Source of the DNA: Globisporangium splendens | Lineage: Eukaryota > Oomycota > Peronosporomycetes > Pythiales > Pythiaceae | DNA: 64,000 nt | Reading direction: 5' to 3' | Assembly: GCA_006386115.1 (NCBI GenBank) | Contig: VFIW01000010.1 | Location: 806,001-870,000, forward strand | Part shown: positions 33,501-40,646 of the stretch, in pieces | How positions within the stretch are numbered: position 1 is the first letter of the stretch | How the letters are laid out: every line of letters begins with the position of its first letter | Position numbers and translations under genes: made by a program | Notes under the pieces: generated by a model | The model's database searches: none | Seen by the model: only the letters and a program-made list of their open reading frames with translations | Told to the model about the DNA's origin: nothing

Positions 33501-35301
33501 CAAGTATGTGAGGACTTGCGAGATCTGCCAACGAGCGAAACCTTCTGGTTCAACGCAGGCACCACTTCGTTCATTGGCTGTCCCATCGGACAGTTGGAAG
33601 TCTGTGAGTATGGATTTCATATTCGGACTTCCAAGAGACAAACACGGACGCAATGGCATCCTTGTGTTTGTGGACCGATTCAGCAAGATGGTCCATCTTG
33701 CGCCTGTTTCGGACAAGGTCTCAGCCGAAATGACGGCCAAGGTCTTTGTAGACGTCGTATTCCGTCTGCATGGCCTGCCCGTTGAGATCGTGTCTGACCG
33801 TGACACTCGGTTTACGTCCAAGTTCTGGCGTGCACTGTTCGGACTTCTGGACACCAAGTTGGCCATGTCAACAGCGGCACATCCTGAAACGGACGGTCAA
33901 ACAGAGCGAGTGAATCGTGTCCTTGAAGACGTGTTGCGAAGCTACGCAACGTCTTTCAAAGAGTGGAGTGAGTTTCTCCCTCTCGCAGAGTTTGCGTTGA
34001 ACAACTCCACGCATGTCTCGACGGGTCACTCTCCATTTTATGTGAACTATGGCATTCATCCTCGAGTGCCTGCTTCCATAATGGGTGAGGTCTCTACCTT
34101 AAGTGGGGGAGGGACTACGGCTAAAGGCAATAAGCCGCAGTCGTCTTATGACCTGAATGCTGTTGCCGAGTTGAAAGCAAATTTTGACTCGATGAAACCC
34201 CTCAACGACATCACTAGTCGTGAGGAACAGCAAGTCGATGACTTTGTTGTGAGGAGACAAGCCGTTGTGAGGTTTGTTCGAGACGCAATCGCGAAGGCTC
34301 AGGATCTGCAAAAGGAACAAGCAGACAAGAGCGGAAGGAAGAACAAGCAAGTGTATAAGATCAATGATCTTGTATTGCTTAGCACGGCGAACCTGCCTGA
34401 ACATGCAGTGTCCAACTTGGGAAGCTCGAAGCTTCTGCCAAGGTTCATTGGACCGTTCAAGGTAGTGAAATGCAATGGTGATGCCTATACGCTAGACATA
34501 CCTACACGCATGCGTCTACACCCGACATTTTATGTGGGTAGACTAAAGCCTTACCTTCCAAGCGGATCAGCGGATCCTACGAGATCTTCCGCAAACGATC
34601 AAGCTGATCTTGAAGCTTCTCCACTTGATTGCGAAGAGCAAACAGCTCGTCGCTCTGGAGATTCTTCTCGGCGTACAAGAGTTGCAGGACGTCGAAGGAT
34701 TGGTCCTTCACCGACTCCAGCGCTTGAAGACGAGAATGGTACTCACCACGAAGTACCTCAAAAGCCGAACCTGCCTCTTCCACAGAGTGCAGAAGACGTT
34801 CGTGATACGCATCACGAGCTTTCTCAGCCTTCTGGAGTCGTTCAAGCTCGGCTTGAATCTTCCCGAACCTCTGTTCGAAATGTGACTCCATTGCCGAACG
34901 CTGGGCAAGACCATCGAAGAGCAAGTCGATCTTCGACTCCTGCTCCTTCAACCGGTCTTCGAGGCTTTCGCACCGGTCTTCGAGTACCGCGTTGCGAACT
35001 TCAAGAGCCTCGATCTGAGCGCGGTGAGCACTCTTCCACTTCCAGAGTCGCACAATCGTTTTCGCGTTCAGCCCCACCTCCTCTGATCGATCATCAGGGA
35101 GAGCGTCGTTGGATCGTTGAGTCGATAGTCGATCACGAGGATCGATCGACTCGTCGTCGAGGAGAGAAGTCGTTGAACCGTCAACGCTTCTACAGAGTAC
35201 GGTGGCTTGGCTATCCGCCGGACTCGGACACGTGGGAACCTCGAGAGACTCTTCAGTCTGATGTTCCCGACGTGGTTCGCAGCTACGAACAGAACTTGTA
35301 G
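30535..35301 (+). CDS. pol: Pol polyprotein of element A (PR-RT-RH-IN-chromodomain)
   Basis: About 1,588 residues from the frameshift point. Aspartic protease near residue 75 (RALVDTGASNNFV; ILGMPWLKRYQ). RT: KSPHCSPTFCVKKATGGWR, DLKDGFYQIRM, VMPQGLRNAPATFNR and catalytic SYFDDIFVHS. RNase H: HVVCDASDYAIGC, AERNYPVHDKELLAM, YTDHASLR. Integrase: HHCC finger (HDSPSGGHLGREK, RTCEICQRAK), core aspartates in SMDFIFG and VSDRDTRF, glutamate in RVNRVLEDVLRS. Then a GPY/F-like module (LLPRFIGPFKV, HPTFYVGRLKPYL), a Ser/Arg/Pro-rich linker and a C-terminal chromodomain (RWIVESIVDHED, FYRVRWLGYPPDSDTWEPRE). No stop or frameshift. The last 725 nt overlap the antisense ORF. Confidence 0.95.
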   Translation, partial: RERPVGAGPPTGLEKRTVFVDTQDSGPNVHDAHAVSTRENSVSQTSSLIVLKVQVDGIATPLRALVDTGASNNFVRNEVIVRHGVFVPDANEDKTMIIRLANWSTVKMPKRVVRLAIKCEDFRGEDEFILLDLDDKFDLILGMPWLKRYQPSIDWMKMKISVDKSRDVDLCCTTTDEVVWVYTSVEEIPDDPRDIAVCDGPPCSRAVPILKKTTGGGAVRRQQKTVSFAIDPMGEAMCVEETNGKRAEEPSREKKKKTSKKSVPCAPDEGTCYGDEGSVQAQDISSEFANIAVYNEDGDSNVMRHIEVENPPSSVEELISLPWMSKKTLKRSLAKGEISQVCMIVDVDDAEDINTVSATEAEVFDEKTRKERFEEQSWDGLKTNPVYELVKEYEDIFPDKVPDELPFDRGIRHEIDILPGTKYCITRQWPLPREQVVAIDEFFAQRAKAGHVRESKSPHCSPTFCVKKATGGWRIVHAFNRLNDATIPAQTPVPRKDMILDGMVGSTVFSAIDLKDGFYQIRMREDDVPLTAVSTSSGMLWEWMVMPQGLRNAPATFNRMVTNVLRPLRTFAPSYFDDIFVHSKSANGKSDVDVHLDHLRQVFQVVRENKLYANLKKCMFFAPEIPVLGCFVGKSGVRADPEKVKAIDDWPVPQNVKQLRQWLGLANYLHKYTRNYAALVQPLTRLLKKDVEWKWSRDHETAFEEVKRSLREAPVLALPNHDKPFHVVCDASDYAIGCTLMQHDDEGHERVVSYQSRQLRPAERNYPVHDKELLAMKYSLVKFRVYLLGEERFAIYTDHASLRTAVKTPHLSQRMARWFSFFAEYNFVVHYKPGKTNILADALSRRPDYDPKTKSEDTDGACRLCEDVQAIAVQATTTVREDIVEGYKSDETCQDLLKYFKDPSDRALQGLPSRTRSRVHRFRVHNGLLYYAVEQGDTARVVVPNDEGLRHRLLYEYHDSPSGGHLGREKTFLSLSRDYYWPHMYKWVRKYVRTCEICQRAKPSGSTQAPLRSLAVPSDSWKSVSMDFIFGLPRDKHGRNGILVFVDRFSKMVHLAPVSDKVSAEMTAKVFVDVVFRLHGLPVEIVSDRDTRFTSKFWRALFGLLDTKLAMSTAAHPETDGQTERVNRVLEDVLRSYATSFKEWSEFLPLAEFALNNSTHVSTGHSPFYVNYGIHPRVPASIMGEVSTLSGGGTTAKGNKPQSSYDLNAVAELKANFDSMKPLNDITSREEQQVDDFVVRRQAVVRFVRDAIAKAQDLQKEQADKSGRKNKQVYKINDLVLLSTANLPEHAVSNLGSSKLLPRFIGPFKVVKCNGDAYTLDIPTRMRLHPTFYVGRLKPYLPSGSADPTRSSANDQADLEASPLDCEEQTARRSGDSSRRTRVAGRRRIGPSPTPALEDENGTHHEVPQKPNLPLPQSAEDVRDTHHELSQPSGVVQARLESSRTSVRNVTPLPNAGQDHRRASRSSTPAPSTGLRGFRTGLRVPRCELQEPRSERGEHSSTSRVAQSFSRSAPPPLIDHQGERRWIVESIVDHEDRSTRRRGEKSLNRQRFYRVRWLGYPPDSDTWEPRETLQSDVPDVVRSYEQNL

Positions 35302-35626
35302 TGCTCTCGCGAGCACTAGAACGACGAGAGCCAAGCTCTTTATGGTCGTTCTCGAGCGTGCCTCCTAGGTTCCCTAGCAAACGCTCGACAAGATTCTCGT
35401 TCTCGAGTCGGACAAACGTCTTCCACGACTCGAGCTTCGCTGTGCTGGACTGGCCAGGATCGTCGCTGCCGGACATCTTGCGCCAGAGGAAGAACAACTC
35501 CTTGTAGAACCGACGCCCTCCACGCTTCTTGCGAATAGCGGAGATGTCGTACAAGCCGGGAGTCATCCGCTGCCGCTTTGGCTCGGGCCGTTCTTCGCGC
35601 TTCACTTGGTCGCTTGATCGCTTCAT
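34577..35626 (-). CDS. Antisense coiled-coil ORF of element A
   Basis: 349 residues, starting MKRSSDQVKREERPEPKRQR 77 bp inside the 3' LTR and reading toward the 5' end of the element. The first 325 nt lie outside pol; the other 725 nt are antisense to the pol linker and chromodomain. The N-terminus is basic and NLS-like, followed by FYKELFFLWRKM and TFVRLENENLVERLL, then an acidic Ser-rich middle. From residue about 200 there is a long coiled coil ending in heptads (LFALRNQVEKLQDQLDRL). Element B has a homologue with the same overlap length. The frame stays open further upstream into the LTR, so the true start may be earlier. The function is unknown; it has no canonical bZIP basic region. 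Confidence 0.7.
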   Translation of the reverse strand: MKRSSDQVKREERPEPKRQRMTPGLYDISAIRKKRGGRRFYKELFFLWRKMSGSDDPGQSSTAKLESWKTFVRLENENLVERLLGNLGGTLENDHKELGSRRSSARESTTSSVRSCEPRREHQTEESLEVPTCPSPADSQATVLCRSVDGSTTSLLDDESIDPRDRLSTQRSNDALPDDRSEEVGLNAKTIVRLWKWKSAHRAQIEALEVRNAVLEDRCESLEDRLKEQESKIDLLFDGLAQRSAMESHFEQRFGKIQAELERLQKAEKARDAYHERLLHSVEEAGSAFEVLRGEYHSRLQALESVKDQSFDVLQLLYAEKNLQSDELFALRNQVEKLQDQLDRLRKIS

Positions 35627-35689
35627 GGTCAATTGGAAAGTAAGAGCGGGTACCTCTTCCGAAAGAAGTAAAGTCCGTGATGGAACTTT

Positions 35690-35702
35690 AAGGGAGGGAT
35701 GA
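35690..35702 (+). promoter_or_regulatory. Polypurine tract of element A
   Basis: AAGGGAGGGATGA directly abuts the 3' LTR; it is the expected primer site for plus-strand DNA. B has AAGGAGGGGATGA in the same place. Confidence 0.75.
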
Positions 35703-36312
35703 TGTAATGGGCTAAGGCTGCCATTACATGCAAGATGGCTCCTTGTGTGTGTCACACACCACCTTGTGGAAGTGCATTGTGGGTGCGAAGATATTGGGTG
35801 AAGCACATAAAAGTGATCCCCACATGCACAGGTGACGTCATCGTCTGACGCCAGAGCAATCTGTGTCTGAGTTGAGTGTTGGTCGCTCGCAATCATTGAG
35901 ATTCGGCGTGATTACGCACAACAGTACTCTAGACACGTGAGTGATGGTTCCTACTTGGTAAACTGCACTGGTGATGAGACCGACGTGTCTCTGCCACCTA
36001 AAGTGAGTGGCTGTAGCCAATCACTTTGCAGGGAATTTTCCACCGGACTTCAAGTTCAAGTTTCTCGAAGATCCCCTGGGTTCAACCTCAGTGTACCCAA
36101 GGTTTTATATATCAGGTTCATAGGTTTTATTGTGCATGTTTAGGTTTTAGTTATAAAACCTCTAGGAATCCCTAGTGGTGTTTTACATGTAGTGTCAGGA
36201 ACCATAAGCTCATTTCAATTCAGTTGCAATTTTGATAATTTCCTCTCAAGCCTTCCTCTTCAAGCGCAAGCGTGCGTGCCGTGTTTGAGGTTGTCTCGGA
36301 TAGCCACTTACA
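35703..36312 (+). repeat. 3' LTR of element A, diverged from its 5' LTR
   Basis: 610 bp, TGTAATGGGC ... CCACTTACA. It shares the general plan with the 5' LTR (CRE-type site, CTACTTGG ... CTGCCACC block, TATA-like TTTTATATATC) but differs by many substitutions and length changes from the first 15 bp on. It also lacks the GTACTAATCA repeat block. LTRs of one insertion start identical, so this pair was not made by one simple insertion. Confidence 0.85.
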
Positions 36313-36355
36313 CTCTCCCCACAAAAATATAGCTCGCCAAACCTCGGACGAAGCC

Positions 36356-36903
36356 TGTAACTGGACACTTCCGAGTCACGCAGCACGGTACGTGTGTGAG
36401 GAAGCGTGTGCACGACTTCTCTCAAGGACTCTGTTCCAAGAGCTGTTGCCTGCTTCCTGCAGTGCAACGATCGGTTACCTATAGATCTCTATAGAGTAAC
36501 CGTCAATAACTAAAGGCTTAGCCAGAGGTAAAAAATGGAACTGTTTATTTGTTGGGGGTTGCCCTCTGCAGGACACCCTGAGTTATCTTTAGTTCACTAT
36601 CTAGCAGAGTGAACTTCCGCTTATTTCAATGTGGACATAAGTGAATGGCTCTGAATTGCCGTGTTATTCAATTGGTCTAAAAGCATAGAGTTTTAGCCTA
36701 TGAGAGTCGTGTCTGTGACCGACCTCTAATCAGAGTAGCTTGGCTACCTTTGTGGTTCTAGTAAGTGCGGCGAACCGAATGAATCGGCTGCTTTGGTGTT
36801 TCTCGTAGCTAAGTACGGAAACTTTAGTTGCATGCGGATTAGTCCAACGTGAACAGATTGAGCTAAGTTGCTGCGGTGCAACTTAGCGTGTGACCCCATT
36901 ACA
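36356..36903 (-). repeat. 3' LTR of element C (left copy)
   Basis: On the plus strand TGTAACTGGACAC ... GACCCCATTACA. It differs from the right copy by a small number of substitutions (for example TGTAACTG against TGTAACCG, and a few changes near 36770-36810). Confidence 0.9.
36472..36502. repeat. 31-nt hairpin palindrome in the LTR of element C
   Basis: CGGTTAC ... GTAACCG arms (7 bp), one mismatch, then TATAGA with TCTATA (6 bp) around a 2-nt loop. The same palindrome is in the right LTR at 51958-51988. A role such as RNA folding or a protein site is possible but not shown. Confidence 0.6.
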
Positions 36904-36916
36904 CCACCCCCCACCT
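36904..36916 (-). promoter_or_regulatory. Polypurine tract of element C
   Basis: On the minus strand AGGTGGGGGGTGG, immediately before the 3' LTR. Confidence 0.7.
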
Positions 36917-37085
36917 AAAGTGCGAAACACGGGAGTGGTTTCGAAAGAGTGGTGGCCACGCTGCGACACACGAAGTCGTGGTCAGAATTCTTCGGGAGAG
37001 GCACTGCGAACACGCGTGCAAATCTCTCCGAACAGCATCGCAACATCACAAGTGTGAACTCACACGTGATGGCGACGAACAATCA

Positions 37086-38598
37086 ATGCGCGAAAAGATC
37101 ACCCGAAGCGTGAGCGGTCCTGCAGAAGGACTCGTCCAAAGACTGCAGAAGCTCGACGCTGAGAAGCGCGAGGCGGCAAGCGCAAAACAACGCGCTGCCG
37201 CTGCGGTCACGTCTGCCACGGAAGACGTGAGCATGAGCGACGACGAGTCGGCTCAATTGAAGACTGCTCCTGACGGTGTCAGTGAGCTGCAGTTTGGCGA
37301 TCTCCCTGTCATCAAGCCGATGAGCAGGGCAAGCGACGCCGATGACGACACGGCAGTCGACTACCAAGAGTACTCACCCGAGGAAGGGGAGGAAGGCATC
37401 ACCGTGAGGCGCGACTCCATCGACGAGTGGGTCGAGTATGAGGAGCTGCGTTATGGGAGCGGTAGCCCCGAACTGCACGAGTTGGAACGAAATCCCTCGG
37501 CAGACGTCTCGATTTATCGGACAAAGGAAGAGAATGACGTCGCAAAGACTGTCAATGAAAGGGAGAAGAGGGAGGTCATCATTACCAACAATGAGACCGG
37601 ACTGAAACCACCACCAAAAGGTTCCGTCCATTTTTCGCTTCCCATAATGCCGCCGCCAAAGGAATGGCCGACAGCGAAAACCCCGGCAAATTTACTTGCA
37701 CGGGCGCAGGTTCCACTCGAGAGGTATGACTCCGAGTTCGCACGATGGCGCGAAGCCGATCTGCGAGGACGTGATGGGGCACTGCGCGTGCACCCGATCC
37801 CGGTTATCCTTTACGAAGGTGAGACCGAGGATCAATATGAAACCGCGTTCTTGGCATCAAGAACCGGTGTGAAACGCTTTGGGGCTGCGCGTACATTGGC
37901 CACCGATCCTGGGGCACAACGTAGCCAGCGCATGCAATTTGCTGTGCAGCGCGTACAAAAGTACCGCGAAGCAACAAAGAGTGATGACCGTGCTCGCACG
38001 AGTCTCGGTATTAACAAGCGACAGATGGACGAGTCTCACTCGCCATCAACGCACGCTCAAAAGCGGCGACCATGTCGGGAACGTCCTCGAGGAGGCGCTC
38101 AGCAGGCTCCCATGTGCTCTGCGACAAATCGTATCCACGCCACTTCACAAGGTAGTGGGTGTTCCCCTTGCGCCGCTGCACACGCAGCAGACGCTCGACA
38201 TGGTAGTGGCGCTGTCCCTGCTTATCAATCAGCGGGACCGGTGGCACCCTACCGCGCTTCAGCATCGGTGGTTGCACCAGATGCGATGGTTCAGATGGTT
38301 CACGCGAACGCATCGTCTTTGGGGGGCGCTACAGCAAGACGTCCGTGCCCTTCGCCAGCAATATCTGGACGAGACCTCGCTGTTAAAGCAGAGGGTGACG
38401 GCGCTTGAGACGGAGCTGAGGGAAGCTCGTCAGATGCTGGAGGAGTACCATGTCCGCGGGAAGAACTTCCACGCGAGGTACGCTCCGCGAGTGAAGACGC
38501 TTTGGGAGAGGCACAACGCGCTCGTGTCTCGATGGGCGGCGTCTGAGCCCCCTGATGAGACCGACGTGCTCCCGCACTGGGATAAGAATCCGCAGTAG
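37086..38598 (+). CDS. Antisense ORF of element C with C-terminal coiled coil (one-base frame break)
   Basis: It begins 182 bp inside the 3' LTR (MREKITRSVSGPAEG; first ATG in the frame) and reads against pol. About 500 codons if the frame change at the G6 run (38315-38320) is treated as one extra base. The N-terminal half is highly charged (SMSDDESAQLK, YQEYSPEEGEEG, DEWVEYEELRYGSG). A middle part has YDSEFARWREADLRG and QRMQFAVQRVQKYRE. The end is a coiled coil (QQDVRALRQQYLDE, LKQRVTALETELREARQML). It overlaps the pol end (38011-38598) and stops just after the pol motif HPVFYVGLLKRY, the same landmark as in A and B. No clear sequence similarity to the A/B protein except the architecture. 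Function unknown. Confidence 0.6.
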
Positions 38599-38844
38599 CG
38601 TCATGGTAGCGTTTCAGCAAACCCACGTAGAACACGGGGTGCGTTGCCATTCGCGTTGGGAGATCGAGCTTGTAATTCAAGTCTCCAATCTTCTCCACAA
38701 CAGTGTACGGCCCGATAAATCGTGGCAACAACTTACTCCCGCTGGGGAGCGTTGTGACTGCATCGTTTGGTAGGTTTTTAATGCTCAATAGCACTTTATC
38801 ACCCACACAAAACGTTTGTTTGTTCTTTCTACCCGATTTATCGG
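38011..38844 (-). pseudogene. 3' end of pol of element C: GPY/F-like module, linker, chromodomain
   Basis: It continues the integrase C-terminus interrupted by B (KSGRKNKQTFCVGDKVLLS, LLPRFIGPYTVV, HPVFYVGLLKRYHD). A Ser/Pro/Arg-rich linker follows, then a chromodomain (HYHVERLLRVQ, THYLVKWRGYDLSQSTWEP, DVPDMVAAFERAL). The frame changes at a run of six C on this strand (38315-38320); the sequence carries one base too many there. The stop is at 38011. The 588 nt before it are antisense to the coiled-coil ORF. Confidence 0.85.
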
Positions 38845-39499
38845 TGTAATGGGGCGCTGTTCCAAACAGTCCCCAAAACACGGCACACACGCTTGTGCGA
38901 CTTGAGGAAGCGATCTCCCGACTTGGAGGGAGAGAAGACGACTTGAGTACTTGAGGGTAAAATTGCAACTGAATTAAAATGCTTATGGTTCCTGTCGCTA
39001 CTTGTAAATGAACCCCAAGGGCTCCTAGAGGTTTTATAACTAAAACCTAAACATACACAATAAAAACCTATGAATCTGATATATAAAACCTTGGGTACAC
39101 TGAGGTTGAACCCACGAGATCTTCGAGAAGCTTGAACTTGAAGTCCCGTGGAAAATTCCCTGCAAAGTGATTGGCTACAGCCACTCACTTTAGGTGGCAG
39201 AGACACGTCGGTCTCATCACCAGTGCAGTTTCCCAAGTAGGAACCATCACTCAGTACTTGATTAGTACATGGATGTCATCACTCTGTACTGATTAGTACA
39301 TGTGAACAACATTCTGCACTGATCAGCACAGAGAGCGCTCGTGACGTCATGGGATGACGTCACATGTGCATGTGGGGACTGTCGTACTGTAATCCCTTTG
39401 TTATTTGTCTCTCCACAATGCACACTGAAGGTGGTGTGTTCGGCACACTAGATCTGGGAACAGCCACCTTCATGTAATGGCTAGGTATAGCCCATTACA
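38845..39499 (-). repeat. 3' LTR of element B (left copy)
   Basis: 655 bp; on the minus strand TGTAATGGGC ... GCCCCATTACA with the paired TGACGTCA sites and the terminal inverted repeat. Confidence 0.92.
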
Positions 39500-39512
39500 T
39501 CATCCCCTCCTT
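39500..39512 (-). promoter_or_regulatory. Polypurine tract of element B
   Basis: On the minus strand AAGGAGGGGATGA, abutting the 3' LTR. Confidence 0.75.
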
Positions 39513-39575
39513 AAAGCCAAAAGTACCTTGCGTACTTTTGCAGACCTTTCGGAGCAGTTCACTTTCCAATCGGCC

Positions 39576-40646
39576 ATGAAGCGACCAAGCGACCAAGTGA
39601 ACCAAGGTGAAGAACGTCCGTTGTCCAAGCGACAGCAGACAGCTCCAGAACTCTTCGACATATCTCCCATTCTGAAGAAGAAGGGGGATCTCGAGTTCTA
39701 CAAGGAGCGGTTCTTCAGTTGGCGTCGGATCAACGATCGCGATGATCCGAACCAACACATCGCAGCCCAGAGAGACTCATGGCGAACATTCGTTCGTCTT
39801 GAGAACGAGAACAAGATGGAGCGTCTTCTTCGCCGTGGCAATGCTCGTGCCCAAAGAAGAACTCCTGCTGACGACAGAGCGAATCCCAGCTCTGGTCGTC
39901 GTAGTGTCGCCCCTGGCGACGCTACAAGCGGTTCTCGTAGCTGCGGACCACGTCGGGAACATCAGACTCCATCGTCTGCCGTGGTTCCCACGTGTCCGAG
40001 CTCGGTGGATATCCACGCCACCGAACTCTGTAGAAGCGTTGATGGTTCAACCGCTTCTTTCCTCGACGATGAGTCGGTCGATCTTCGTGATCAACAATCG
40101 ACTCAACCACCCAGCGATGCTCTCCCTGAGAGTCTAACAACGGGGGTGGGGCTGAACGAGAAAACGATTGAGCGACTCTGGAAGTGGAAGAGTGCTCATC
40201 GTGGGCAAATCGAGGCTTTGCAGCAGCGTTGTTCGACACTTGAGGAACGCTGCGAGAGTCTCGAGAACCTTGTCGCCGATCATGAGTCAAAGATCGATGT
40301 CCCGACAGAAGGTTGTGCCCAGTGTTCGGCTTTGGAGTCCCGTTTCGAGGAACGGTTCCAGCAAGTTCAGGGCGAACTTGTCCGACTCCAGAAGAACGAG
40401 AAGTCTCGTGAGTTGGCTCACGATCGCCTTTTGCGCTCTGTGGAAGAGGCAGGTTCGGCTTTTGAGGTACTTCGTGGTGAGTACCATTCTCGTCTTCAAG
40501 CGCTGGAGTCGGTGAAGGACCAATCCTTCGACGTCCTGCAACTCTTGTACGCCGAGAAGAATCTCCAGAGCGACGAGCTGTTTGCTCTTCGCAATCAAGT
40601 GGAGAAGCTTCAAGATCAGCTTGATCGTTTGCGGAAGATCTCGTAG
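39576..40646 (+). CDS. Antisense coiled-coil ORF of element B
   Basis: 356 residues from MKRPSDQVNQGEERPLSKRQ, beginning 77 bp inside the 3' LTR exactly as in A, and overlapping pol by the same 725 nt. Identity to the A protein is about 60% over the first 85 residues, which are not covered by pol, with several synonymous codon changes (DIS: ATC TCC against ATA TCT). It is about 66% from VGLN to GSAF, and the last 67 residues are identical. The same blocks are kept: FYKERFFSWRR, TFVRLENENKMERLL, LCRSVDGST, RLWKWKSAHRGQIEAL and the terminal leucine heptads. An in-frame ATG inside the LTR (39477) could also serve as start. Function unknown. Confidence 0.72.
   Translation: MKRPSDQVNQGEERPLSKRQQTAPELFDISPILKKKGDLEFYKERFFSWRRINDRDDPNQHIAAQRDSWRTFVRLENENKMERLLRRGNARAQRRTPADDRANPSSGRRSVAPGDATSGSRSCGPRREHQTPSSAVVPTCPSSVDIHATELCRSVDGSTASFLDDESVDLRDQQSTQPPSDALPESLTTGVGLNEKTIERLWKWKSAHRGQIEALQQRCSTLEERCESLENLVADHESKIDVPTEGCAQCSALESRFEERFQQVQGELVRLQKNEKSRELAHDRLLRSVEEAGSAFEVLRGEYHSRLQALESVKDQSFDVLQLLYAEKNLQSDELFALRNQVEKLQDQLDRLRKIS

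Larger units (their letters stand above)
28740..36312 (+). mobile_element. Gypsy element A, coding-complete, with non-matching LTRs
   Basis: Layout: 5' LTR, PBS, gag, -1 frameshift signal, pol (protease, RT, RNase H, integrase, chromodomain), antisense ORF, polypurine tract, 3' LTR. gag and pol have no breaks. From the 5' LTR to about 34790 it is nearly identical to element B (gag about 97% by eye). Beyond that, the chromodomain tail, antisense ORF and 3' LTR belong to a clearly diverged variant. The 5-bp flanks (GCTCG on the left, CTCTC on the right) do not form a target-site duplication, unlike B and C. It looks like a recombinant between two related elements. Confidence 0.85.

Noticed and set aside
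34577..35626. Antisense protein as a bZIP transcription factor
   Set aside because: Leucine heptads are present, but no canonical basic region (N..A...C/S R) precedes them; only a coiled coil is supported.
28740..36312. Envelope-like third sense ORF in gypsy element A (or B)
   Set aside because: Between the pol stop and the 3' LTR no sense ORF of useful length exists; only the antisense frame is open.
36313..36355. Target duplication for element A on its right flank
   Set aside because: CTCTC does not match the left flank GCTCG beyond a chance CTC.
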